This document shows positions 34,854 to 43,354 of a stretch of DNA of 64,000 nt, in pieces. The notes under the pieces were generated by a model. The model was not told the origin of the DNA. It ran no database searches and saw only the letters and a program-made list of their open reading frames with translations. The stretch comes from Gracilibacillus salinarum (lineage in GTDB: Bacteria; Bacillota; Bacilli; Bacillales; Amphibacillaceae), in contig NZ_CP095071.1 of the NCBI RefSeq assembly GCF_022919575.1, positions 2,418,001 to 2,482,000 of the forward strand. The letters run 5' to 3'. The position numbers were made by a program, and so were the translations under genes. Numbering within the stretch: the stretch's first letter is position 1; the number at the start of each line of letters is the position of its first letter.

Positions 34854-35345
34854 CTACACTATTTTCTCTTCCAACCGCAACCGTGCTATTTGATAGATCT
34901 CTGTTAATGCTCGATCAAATTCCAGTGCCGGGTCTAGAGCAATCCGGTCACACATTAAATGAAATATATCATCTTTTGTCTTCCCTTTCACCGATACAAT
35001 AAAAGGGAAAGCAAATTTTGACTTGTATTGATTATTAAGTGCCTGGAATTCCTTAAATTCCTTCTCATCCAATTGATTCAATCCTGCACCTGTTTGCTCA
35101 TGAACGGAATGTAAGCTCATTTCGATCCGGTCCCCGAGGTCAGGATGAGATCTGATTAATTCCAGTTTTTCTTCTTTTGTTGACTCCCTCACTACATCTA
35201 CCATCCGCTGATGCAGATCATGCACCGAACTGTACGGTCTGGCATCGACGGCTTTTTTTGCTATCCAAGGGGAATGTTCAAAAATAGATCCCAATGCCTC
35301 CACAAACGAATCATTATCCATTGCATTCAACTCTTCTAAATTCAT
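34854..35345 (-). CDS. uraD: OHCU decarboxylase
   Basis: 2-oxo-4-hydroxy-4-carboxy-5-ureidoimidazoline decarboxylase of 163 residues, giving (S)-allantoin. ATG 35345 is chosen because TTAGGGGGTATGGTC precedes it. The family signature LIRSHPDLGDRIEMSLHSVHEQTGAGLNQLDEKEF contains the catalytic His and Glu. In B. subtilis the equivalent domain is fused to uricase in PucL; here it is a separate gene with no uricase domain attached. It is upstream of uraH and downstream of pucR on the same strand, 160 bp after pucR. Confidence 0.93.
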   Translation of the reverse strand: MNLEELNAMDNDSFVEALGSIFEHSPWIAKKAVDARPYSSVHDLHQRMVDVVRESTKEEKLELIRSHPDLGDRIEMSLHSVHEQTGAGLNQLDEKEFKEFQALNNQYKSKFAFPFIVSVKGKTKDDIFHLMCDRIALDPALEFDRALTEIYQIARLRLEEKIV

Positions 35346-35508
35346 GACCATACCCCCTAAAATCTTTATCATATCAAGGTATTCTGAATGACATCAACGT
35401 GAACTTCTTCCTTGATAAACGTTATATATATTGTAATAGGGTAAAACGTACAAGTCATTGTGTAACTTCTCTAATTATCCTTCTATTTTTTGGCATATTC
35501 CATAACAT

Positions 35509-37110
35509 TTAAATGCCTAACACTTTCTTAATACGTAACGCAAGTCTTATTTGCAGGCTTGTTTCAGGATCACTAAGACTCCTTCCTAATAATTCTTCAC
35601 ATTTTTCCAAACGATAAACTACCGTATTTCGATGAACAAACAGACGTTTTGCAGTCTCTGAAATCTGACAGTGCGCCTCCAAATAGACGAATATGGTATG
35701 CAGTAAGGTATCGTCTTCTTGATCGGTAACTAGCGGGTGCAGCACATTATCATAGAATTCAAGCAAATCTTCTTTTGGCATGCTTCGAATCAGTTCTAAT
35801 ACATCCTTTGTCTTATAACTTTGAATAAACCCTTTTTTTCCTGACAGTCTGCCTGTTTCAAGGGCATCCATTGCCTCCTTAAAGCTATCCCTCACATGCA
35901 GGAAATCACGGACAAGGTTGCCGACACCGAATGATAAAATCTGATCAAACCGCAGTTCAACTTTCTCCTGAATCATTTCCAAGGAAGAAATAATTTCAAG
36001 ATCATAATCCGTTTTACCAAATAAAAAGATACACGTATCCCCTCGCGTAAATAAGTGGGTTGATAAAGACAGACTGACTAACTCCTCTTCCATATATTGA
36101 TAGATTTCATCCATCTCTAATTGATTCTGTGTATAACTGCCAAACATCCTGTCCATGCCTTCCATTTTTCCAGTGGCACAAATATAATGTTTGCTCGTAT
36201 CAATCGAAAACTCTTTGGCACGATTCATAATTTCTTCATCAGAAGTAAACATGCCTTCTGTAAAATTATAAAAAAATTCATTCTTCACTCTGCGTGAATA
36301 CTGTGTTAAGGCATTTTCTTTCATTAACGCAAATGAAATAACATTCGTCGCCTGCTCAATCGTCAGCATGGTCGCATGATCACTAGGAAATATCTCTCCA
36401 CGTATTAATAGATAGCCCGCTTTTTTGTTATGGGTATAGACCATAAAAACAGAGTATGTTTGCTGGTCATGTACAGTCGAGAAACTAAAGAAACTGGCAT
36501 CCGGGAATGACGCTACAATATCCTTTACGTACAAATTTTCTACTATCGTGTTCGCCTGTCGATTATAGATAGATGCTGCGATTGGTTTCGAATACTGATC
36601 AAGTAGAATCACAGGAAAATTCACCATATTGGACAGACTTATTAATAATTTATCAATGCCCTTTCCGCTCATAATTTGTTCTGAGAATTGCCGGTGTACA
36701 TCAATGGCTGAAATCAATTCATTTGTCCGTTTATCTAATATTTTACTTAGGATTTGATTAACAATATCACCTAATGAACTTTGCATGGGGATTTCAATAA
36801 TTGGAAATGAGCACTGTCTCGCCAGTTGAAGGACTTGTTGTGGAATTTCTGACAAAAATCGTTTTGTTTTAATACCAAGTGCTGCACAACCTTGTTCATG
36901 CATTTGTTGCACTAGCTCTGCAAGTAATGCTGGCTGATCTTTCAAATGATAAGCAGTCGTTACCAGCAGTTCATTCGGCTTTAAGTATTGGGCTATATCG
37001 GGCGCGTCCATCATGTTCACATAAAGAACTTCCCGGTTCAAGCCACTTTCTCCTGCAATAATTGTACAACCCTCCAAGGAAGGTACCTTGATTACGTCTG
37101 ACACCTGCAT
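35509..37110 (-). CDS. pucR: PucR-family regulator of purine catabolism
   Basis: PucR-type regulator of 533 residues. ATG 37110 is chosen because GATGAGGAG lies 8 nt before it and the N-terminus MQVSDVIKVPSLEG then matches PucR. The N-terminal purine-catabolism domain spans ~1-125, a middle GGDEF-like/CdaR domain ~300-420, and the C-terminal helix-turn-helix is CQISETAKRLFVHRNTVVYRLEKCEELLG at ~480-510. In B. subtilis PucR activates the puc genes with allantoin-type effectors. It is divergent from pucF and flanked by purine genes on both sides. Confidence 0.92.
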   Translation of the reverse strand: MQVSDVIKVPSLEGCTIIAGESGLNREVLYVNMMDAPDIAQYLKPNELLVTTAYHLKDQPALLAELVQQMHEQGCAALGIKTKRFLSEIPQQVLQLARQCSFPIIEIPMQSSLGDIVNQILSKILDKRTNELISAIDVHRQFSEQIMSGKGIDKLLISLSNMVNFPVILLDQYSKPIAASIYNRQANTIVENLYVKDIVASFPDASFFSFSTVHDQQTYSVFMVYTHNKKAGYLLIRGEIFPSDHATMLTIEQATNVISFALMKENALTQYSRRVKNEFFYNFTEGMFTSDEEIMNRAKEFSIDTSKHYICATGKMEGMDRMFGSYTQNQLEMDEIYQYMEEELVSLSLSTHLFTRGDTCIFLFGKTDYDLEIISSLEMIQEKVELRFDQILSFGVGNLVRDFLHVRDSFKEAMDALETGRLSGKKGFIQSYKTKDVLELIRSMPKEDLLEFYDNVLHPLVTDQEDDTLLHTIFVYLEAHCQISETAKRLFVHRNTVVYRLEKCEELLGRSLSDPETSLQIRLALRIKKVLGI

Positions 37111-37285
37111 GTAAGCCATCTCCTCATCCATCTTGTTATACCACTGATATTACAATGGTTTTAGTCTATTTGCACAAAAGTTGTTAATAAATATGACAAT
37201 ATTGCTAATGAAGAATTGGAATTCTGTTGGTAAACTTATGCTTAACATGAAAGCAATTGTTACACAGAAACCGAGGTGTTGCTCA

Positions 37286-38536
37286 TTGATTACAAAAAAA
37301 GAAATAGATGATTACAACATAGAAGATGTAGAAGCATTAGTACAATGGATTTCCTCTTTCGGCATGTCAGATAAAGGGGGCACGAACCGTTTACTGTACT
37401 CTCAAGCATGGCAGCATGCACAGCACGCCCTGAAGGAATTGATGGTGACAAATGGACTGATCACCTCTTTCGACAGTGTCGGAAACCTCTTCGGAAAATT
37501 AAAAGGAACATCCGATAACCCGAACGTCATTCTAACCGGCTCTCATATCGACACGGTGATCGAAGGCGGAAAATATGATGGAGCCTATGGCATTATCGCC
37601 AGTTTTCTCGCTACTCAGATACTTTATCAAAAATATGGTCTGCCCAAAAAATCGATTGAGGTTGTATCTCTTTGTGAAGAAGAAGGCAGCCGTTTCCCAC
37701 TAACCTTTTGGGGATCTGGCAGTATTACTGGAAAATACAGCCTTACAGACGCTGAGCAGATTACTGATGCAAATGGCGTCTTATTCACATCCGCGATGAA
37801 AGAAGCTGGTTTCGACCCGCTTCATTATCAATCACCGCACCGCACAGATATAGACGCGTTCATTGAAATGCATATTGAACAAGGAATTGTATTGGAAGAA
37901 AGTAAACAATCACTAGGTATTGTCGATCACATCGTTGGTCAAAGAAGATTCACCGTGCAGATTACCGGCGAGAGTAATCATGCTGGTACAACGCCAATGC
38001 CTTTTCGAAAAGATGCATTATGTCTCGCCTCCCGGTATATTCATTACTTAACCGAAACTGCCAAACGTGTCGATCCTGACCTGGTTGTGACGGTAGGTAA
38101 ATTACAAGTAAAACCAAATGTGCCTAACGTCATTGCAGGAGAAGTGGAATTTTCATTAGATGTCCGCCATTATAACGACAACGTACTCGATCACTTTTGC
38201 ACAGAGTTTCGATCTTATTTTTCATCGAGCGCGGAAGAGCTTGGCATGACTATAAGGATGGAACCTTGGATGGAAGTAAAACCCGTCGCAATGGATCCGA
38301 AGCTGACATTATTATCTAAGAGAACAGCAATAACTAATAATATTTCCTATCGTTCCCTAGCCAGTGGTGCCGGCCATGATGCGCAAGTATTTGGTGAATA
38401 TTGTCCAACAGCACTATTATTTGTTCCAAGCGAGAAAGGCATCAGCCATTCTCCGAAAGAATTTACTAAAAAAGAAGATTTAGAAAATGGCGTACGAATA
38501 TTAGTCGATTATTTGTACGAATTAGCCTACGCTTAA
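37286..38536 (+). CDS. pucF: Allantoate amidohydrolase
   Basis: M20-family dinuclear metallohydrolase of 416 residues releasing ammonia from allantoate. Start TTG 37286 is preferred: GAGGTG lies 8 nt before it and the length then fits the family, whereas an ATG at 37181 has no site. Metal and substrate motifs are GSHIDTVIEGGKYDGAYGI, CEEEGSRFP, EMHIEQGIVLE and NHAGTTPM. The C-terminus has GAGHDAQVF with the last metal His. Related hydantoinase/carbamoylase enzymes look alike; the puc context decides the call. It is the first gene of a pucF-pucG-pucH unit. Confidence 0.9.
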   Translation: MITKKEIDDYNIEDVEALVQWISSFGMSDKGGTNRLLYSQAWQHAQHALKELMVTNGLITSFDSVGNLFGKLKGTSDNPNVILTGSHIDTVIEGGKYDGAYGIIASFLATQILYQKYGLPKKSIEVVSLCEEEGSRFPLTFWGSGSITGKYSLTDAEQITDANGVLFTSAMKEAGFDPLHYQSPHRTDIDAFIEMHIEQGIVLEESKQSLGIVDHIVGQRRFTVQITGESNHAGTTPMPFRKDALCLASRYIHYLTETAKRVDPDLVVTVGKLQVKPNVPNVIAGEVEFSLDVRHYNDNVLDHFCTEFRSYFSSSAEELGMTIRMEPWMEVKPVAMDPKLTLLSKRTAITNNISYRSLASGAGHDAQVFGEYCPTALLFVPSEKGISHSPKEFTKKEDLENGVRILVDYLYELAYA

Positions 38537-38550
38537 GGAGGAGTAATAAC

Positions 38551-39810
38551 ATGCAATATACGGACTTATCCACACCGACTCGTACAATCATGACACCTGG
38601 CCCTGTCGAAGTAGACCCTCGAGTGCTGCGAGCGATGAGCAACCCGATCGTCGGTCAGTTCGATCCATCATTTACTACGATTATGAATGAAGTGATGGAT
38701 ATGCTTAGAATCCTTTTTCAAACCAAAAATCAGTGGGCTTTTCCTGTTGATGGTACTTCCAGATCTGGTATTGAAGCTGTCTTATGCAGTGTTATCGAAC
38801 CTGGTGATACGGTATTAGTACCCATTTTTGGCCGTTTTGGCTATTTACTTACCGAAATATGCGAGCGATACGGGGCGAATGTGCATACAATCGAATGCGA
38901 ATGGGGCACTGTTTTCGAACAAACGACCATCAATCAAAAAATAGACGAGATAAAACCAAAGATAGTGGCAATTGTCCACGGGGAAACATCAACAGGATGC
39001 ATGCAGCCACTTGACCAGATCGGAAAAACATGCCGTGATCGCGATGCACTGCTGATTGTTGATGCTGTAGCTTCGATCGGCGGGGTCGAGATGAAGGTTG
39101 ATGAGTGGATGATCGACGCATTAATTGGCGGTACACAGAAATGTATATCAGTCCCTTCCGGATTAGCACCCATCACTTATAACGACCGTGTTGAAGCAGT
39201 TATTCAAGCACGAAAGAAAGTCGAACGAGGTATATCAACAGAAGAAGATCACCAATTGGACGAAACGAGAAAACATCCTTACATTAAAAGTAATTATTTC
39301 GATATTAGTATGTTACAGGATTATTGGGGACCACGTCGCTTAAACCACCATACTGAGGCGACTTCCATGTTGTATGCCTTAAGAGAAGGCCTGCGTATCA
39401 TTCTGGAGGAAGGTTTAGATCAACGTTTTCTTAGGCATTTGTATCACGAAAAAGCATTAATAACAGGGCTAGAAGCGATGGGATTATCCTTATTCGGGGA
39501 TGCCCAATCTAAATTACCAACCGTTACGTGTGTTGAGATTCCCGAAGGTATTGACCCTGAATCCGTACGATCCATGCTGTTGGAACAATTCGGCATTGAA
39601 ATCGCCAAATCCTTTGGACCGTTAGAAGGAAAAATATGGCGCATCGGTACAATGGGCTACAGCTGCCGCAAGGAAAATATTTTATTTCTACTTGGTGCAC
39701 TAGAAGCAGTACTCCTGCAACACGGTGCACCAATCCACATTGGAAAAGCAACAGTGGCTGCCCTGGAATATTACACAGAACAAGCTGCTGCAACCGTTCT
39801 ATCCGTTTGA
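38551..39810 (+). CDS. pucG: (S)-ureidoglycine-glyoxylate aminotransferase
   Basis: Class V PLP aminotransferase of 419 residues. The start IMTPGPVEVDPRVLRAMSNPIVGQFDPSF is shared with alanine-glyoxylate aminotransferases, VDGTSRSGIEAVL is the cofactor-phosphate region, VDAVASIGGVEMKVDEW holds the PLP-binding Asp, and the Schiff-base Lys is in GGTQKCISVPSG. In B. subtilis, PucG transfers the amino group of ureidoglycine to glyoxylate, giving glycine. It follows pucF after 14 bp (AAGGAGGAG site) and precedes pucH. Confidence 0.92.
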   Translation: MQYTDLSTPTRTIMTPGPVEVDPRVLRAMSNPIVGQFDPSFTTIMNEVMDMLRILFQTKNQWAFPVDGTSRSGIEAVLCSVIEPGDTVLVPIFGRFGYLLTEICERYGANVHTIECEWGTVFEQTTINQKIDEIKPKIVAIVHGETSTGCMQPLDQIGKTCRDRDALLIVDAVASIGGVEMKVDEWMIDALIGGTQKCISVPSGLAPITYNDRVEAVIQARKKVERGISTEEDHQLDETRKHPYIKSNYFDISMLQDYWGPRRLNHHTEATSMLYALREGLRIILEEGLDQRFLRHLYHEKALITGLEAMGLSLFGDAQSKLPTVTCVEIPEGIDPESVRSMLLEQFGIEIAKSFGPLEGKIWRIGTMGYSCRKENILFLLGALEAVLLQHGAPIHIGKATVAALEYYTEQAAATVLSV

Positions 39811-39841
39811 TACAGAAAACGATACAAAAGGTGGAGTGAAG

Positions 39842-41182
39842 ATGAATACGGATTATGATGTCATTCTTAGAAATGGTCAAGTCGTGCTGCCAGACCGTGT
39901 AAAAAAACAGGATATTGCGATCAAAGATGGGAAGTTCGTATGCATCGCCGATTCCGTTTCTGGTACAGCAACACAAACAGAAGATCTCCAAGGGAACTAT
40001 GTATTTCCTGGCGCAATTGATGTACATGTGCATCTAAATGAACCAGGACGAACTGATTGGGAAGGATTCACATCAGGATCCAAAATGCTTGCGGCCGGTG
40101 GTATGACTACTTTTTTTGATATGCCACTAAATGGAATTCCCTCGACCACCACTTTAGACGCATTTCGCCAAAAAGACAGCATCGCCAAAGAGAAATCCTT
40201 GATCGATTATCGCTTATGGGGTGGGCTTGTTCCAGGAAACATTGATGACTTAGAAGCGTTAGCAGAAGCTGGGGTGATTGGTTATAAAGCCTTCATCTCC
40301 GAATCTGGCAACAAAGAGTTTGAAGCTGCCGATGACATGACACTATTAGAAGGAATGAAAGAAATTGCCCGTTTAGGCAAGATTCTGGCATTACATGCAG
40401 AGAGCAAAACCATTACTAATTTTCTAGCTTCCGAGAAAGTAACGCAAAATAAACGGACAGCTGATGACTATTTAGCCTCGAGACCGATTATAGCAGAAGT
40501 GGAAGCAGTACAGCGTGCTTTGTATTACGCAGAACTAACAGGCTGTCCCCTCCATTTCGTTCATATCAGCAGTGCGCGTGCCGTAGAAAAAATACTGGAA
40601 GCTAAACAAAACGGACTTGATGTTACCGTCGAAACCTGTCCACACTATTTATTGTTTTCTCATCAGGATTTACAAACGAAAGGCGCTGTTGCCAAGTGCG
40701 CACCACCACTTCGGGAAGAAGAGGAAAGACAGAAATTAATAGCACTGCTGGCAGCAAATAAATTTGATATGATAGCATCTGATCATTCTCCCTCACCATT
40801 TTCACTAAAGGATCCAGATAATCATGACCTATTTAGTGCCTGGGGCGGAATCAGTGGTGGACAGTTCACATTATTGGCCATGCTTGAATTAGCGATAGAC
40901 TATGACCTCCCTTTTCATCGAGTCGCAGCGTGGACGGCAAGTCATCCGGCAGAGCGCTTTAATTTATCAGGTAAAGGTAAAATTGCATTAGGCTATCATG
41001 CAGATTTCACAATTATCGATACCAGTATGGAGACGGTTGTAAGCCCTGCTAATTATTTTGCTAAACATACCAACTCCATTTATATGGATCACCATTTCCC
41101 TTGCCAAATTAATCAAACGTTCCAAAACGGAAGGATTATCTATGATGCTTCCTCACATAATTTTATGCCTGTAACACCCTAA
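39842..41182 (+). CDS. pucH: Allantoinase
   Basis: Cyclic amidohydrolase of 446 residues opening allantoin to allantoate. ATG 39842 follows AAGGTGGAGTGAAG; longer frames lie inside pucG. The metal motif DVHVHLNEPGRTDWEGF, the carboxylated Lys region GVIGYKAFISE, HAES, HISSARAVEKI and SDHSP supply the dinuclear centre typical of allantoinase rather than dihydroorotase. Third gene of pucFGH; a terminator overlaps its stop. With uraD and pucF it completes allantoin use. Confidence 0.93.
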   Translation: MNTDYDVILRNGQVVLPDRVKKQDIAIKDGKFVCIADSVSGTATQTEDLQGNYVFPGAIDVHVHLNEPGRTDWEGFTSGSKMLAAGGMTTFFDMPLNGIPSTTTLDAFRQKDSIAKEKSLIDYRLWGGLVPGNIDDLEALAEAGVIGYKAFISESGNKEFEAADDMTLLEGMKEIARLGKILALHAESKTITNFLASEKVTQNKRTADDYLASRPIIAEVEAVQRALYYAELTGCPLHFVHISSARAVEKILEAKQNGLDVTVETCPHYLLFSHQDLQTKGAVAKCAPPLREEEERQKLIALLAANKFDMIASDHSPSPFSLKDPDNHDLFSAWGGISGGQFTLLAMLELAIDYDLPFHRVAAWTASHPAERFNLSGKGKIALGYHADFTIIDTSMETVVSPANYFAKHTNSIYMDHHFPCQINQTFQNGRIIYDASSHNFMPVTP

Positions 41183-41204
41183 TGTAATCATTGGGGTGTT
41201 TTAT
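41171..41204 (+). terminator. Terminator of pucFGH
   Basis: AACACCcTAATG-taat-CATTgGGGTGTT followed by TTATTT. The stem includes the pucH stop codon. Confidence 0.82.
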
Positions 41205-41435
41205 TTGAATAAGATAATATGGTGACTTTAAAGTGCACACCTAAGAAAACATGATACTTACGTGTGCTACTTTTTATTTTCCTGCATTTTCTCATCAAGA
41301 CCATAAATAGTATTTTAAGCCTACAAAAAAACAAAAACCACATAAAAAAGTTTTATGTATTATGTTTTAACGAAATTTAACAGGGTAATTAAATAGAACA
41401 AAAGTCTTATTCATATTTAACAAAAGGAGAACTGC

Positions 41436-42347
41436 ATGAATAATCATACAACACAATTAGAGATTCGAGATCGATCCATATTTAATGCTATTAATCAAAA
41501 CCTTGCCATTATTCAATTCGATATTAATCGTAGAGTTGTTAATGTGAACCGTTTATTCCAACTGGCAATGAGGTATAATAGTAGAGAAGAGATGATCGGT
41601 AAATATCACGAAGCTTTCTGTTTTCCATCTTTCACAGAAAGCTTAGACTATGAACGTTTTTGGAAAAAGTTAATAATCGGAAAAACACACCAAGATAAAA
41701 TCAATCGTAAGGATGCACTAGGAAATTCAATTTGGCTAGAAGCTACATATATGCCCGTTTTTCAAGAAGGAAAAGTAGCAAGCGTGCTGAAAGTTGCTAC
41801 TGACATTACAGAAAGACAGAACACTATTCAGGATTTTGTTAATCGCCTTGAAAAAACTGCCCATCACTTGAATGAACGCGCAGATAACGGACAAGTCAAT
41901 CAACAGCAGTTACAAGAAATGATAGCTCAAATAGAAATAATTTCTACAAAAAACACAGACACTTTAACAGGACTTCAAGCAGAAACAAAGGAAATACAAG
42001 GCGTTGTCCAGACAATCAAAAACATTGCCTCACAAACGAACTTGTTATCCTTGAATGCAGCAATTGAAGCAGCACATGCAGGTGAAAATGGCAAAGGCTT
42101 CGCAGTAGTAGCACAAGAAGTTCGTAAGCTTTCCAGTAAAGTTCAACATTCGATAACAGAGGTAAATACTAACGTCCAAAGTATTACGAATGAGATACGT
42201 AATATCTCAGAAGGTACACTACAAATTCAAAAGGACTTACAGCAAGGCGTAACACAAATCCAACAGACCTCTGAAGACTATAGACACCTTTCATCTATTT
42301 CAGAAACTTTAACAAAGGAAGCTGGCAAATTAAAAACAATCGTGTAG
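41436..42347 (+). CDS. Soluble PAS-domain methyl-accepting chemotaxis protein
   Basis: Cytoplasmic chemoreceptor of 303 residues without transmembrane helices. The PAS domain covers ~12-125 ([26 protein letters not shown]... [13 protein letters not shown]), then a short helical linker. The receptor hairpin tip [37 protein letters not shown] lies at ~195-235. The signalling bundle is short, as in Aer-like and YfmS-type soluble receptors, and probably senses redox or a small ligand. It lies between pucH and pucE, possibly linking taxis to purine breakdown (inference). AAAGGAGA precedes ATG. Confidence 0.88.
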   Translation: MNNHTTQLEIRDRSIFNAINQNLAIIQFDINRRVVNVNRLFQLAMRYNSREEMIGKYHEAFCFPSFTESLDYERFWKKLIIGKTHQDKINRKDALGNSIWLEATYMPVFQEGKVASVLKVATDITERQNTIQDFVNRLEKTAHHLNERADNGQVNQQQLQEMIAQIEIISTKNTDTLTGLQAETKEIQGVVQTIKNIASQTNLLSLNAAIEAAHAGENGKGFAVVAQEVRKLSSKVQHSITEVNTNVQSITNEIRNISEGTLQIQKDLQQGVTQIQQTSEDYRHLSSISETLTKEAGKLKTIV

Positions 42348-42387
42348 ATAACATGAGTAACACGTTCATTCCTGATTATCACCAGTA

Positions 42388-42786
42388 TCATATAATACGG
42401 ATTAAGCAAAGTGTTCCCATATGACTATGTGGTAATTTTGATTGATTTTATCTGTTAGCAGTGCTTATTCCTCTGTCTTGTGTCAGTGAGGTATCTCGAA
42501 ACGATACTTGTAGACTGCAAGTATCCACATATTTCCTACGCTATAGCAGAGTGCTACAACGTTTGAAACAGTTAACAACAGTAGTTCTAAAATATATTAT
42601 TTAATTTTTAAATACGGCTGATTACATTCCACATTCTACTTGACGCATTTGTTGTAAAGCTTTCAGCGAGGGTAGTCCAACCACGTGTACTCCCACAGGA
42701 CGTGAAGTGGTTGGCAGATGGTTTTATATTACTAACAATATTTCAAAATGATCTCAACACTAGTTTACATATTTCGCATTATAAAA
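42388..42786 (-). repeat. Double-hairpin element 6, strongly decayed
   Basis: About 400 bp between convergent genes. Weak ends remain (TATAATACGGATTAAGCAAA... and ...TTTACATATTTCGCATTATA). Fragments of module L (CATATTTCCTACGCTATAGC) and module R (GTCCAACCACGTGTACTCCC, ACAGGACGTGAAGTGGTTGG) are recognisable, but the inner stems are gone. It appears to be an old copy. Confidence 0.65.
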
Positions 42787-42805
42787 ACCAAAGCTTCTTC
42801 ATATA

Positions 42806-42833
42806 GAAAAAACAACTACTCATAGAGCAGCTG
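42806..42833 (-). terminator. Terminator of pucABCDE operon
   Basis: On the minus strand CAGCTGCTC-tat-GAGTAGTTG pairs using two G-U wobbles and is followed by TTTTTT, just after the pucE stop. Confidence 0.72.
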
Positions 42834-42844
42834 CTTTTTATGTT

Positions 42845-43354
42845 TTATTTAAGCATTATTCTTGCCTTCTTTACCGCACGAATAATTCCTCCATATCCAG
42901 TACACCGACACAAATTACCGGACAATGCCGTTTTAATCTGTTCATCAGTTGGATCTGGTTCTTGATCTAGCAATGCTTTGGTTGCCAGGATCATACCGGG
43001 TGTACAGTAACCGCATTGGAAGCCGCCTTCCTCGAGAAAGGCCTGCTGGATCGGGTGAAGCGACTCCTCCTCCCAAATTCCTTCTATTGTCGAAATGGTT
43101 GATCCATCTATTTGATAGGCCATGACGAGGCAGGAGTTTACTAGTTTACTATCTATGATAACGGAACAGGCACCACATCTGCCAATTCCGCATGACAGTT
43201 TCGTCCCTGTCTGGTTAAGCTGGTTTCTGATAATATCCGTCAATCGAGCGGTAGCGTCAACCTCTATGGCTACTTGTTTTTGATTCAACGTGAAGCTAAC
43301 CGTCTCCTTCACGCTCCCTGTCTCTTCTACCGGAATTGCTTTGCTTCGTTCCAT
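42845..43354 (-). CDS. pucE: Xanthine dehydrogenase, 2Fe-2S subunit
   Basis: Iron-sulfur electron-transfer subunit of 169 residues. The plant-ferredoxin cluster ligands are in KLSCGIGRCGACSVIID and the following SC; the second cluster lies in FQCGYCTPGMI and GNLCRCTGYGG. Together these carry electrons from the molybdenum site to FAD. The start lies inside the end of pucD (28-nt overlap), with AGGGGGGAAACGAGC as ribosome site. It is last of the pucABCDE unit, same order as in B. subtilis. Confidence 0.95.
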   Translation of the reverse strand: MERSKAIPVEETGSVKETVSFTLNQKQVAIEVDATARLTDIIRNQLNQTGTKLSCGIGRCGACSVIIDSKLVNSCLVMAYQIDGSTISTIEGIWEEESLHPIQQAFLEEGGFQCGYCTPGMILATKALLDQEPDPTDEQIKTALSGNLCRCTGYGGIIRAVKKARIMLK

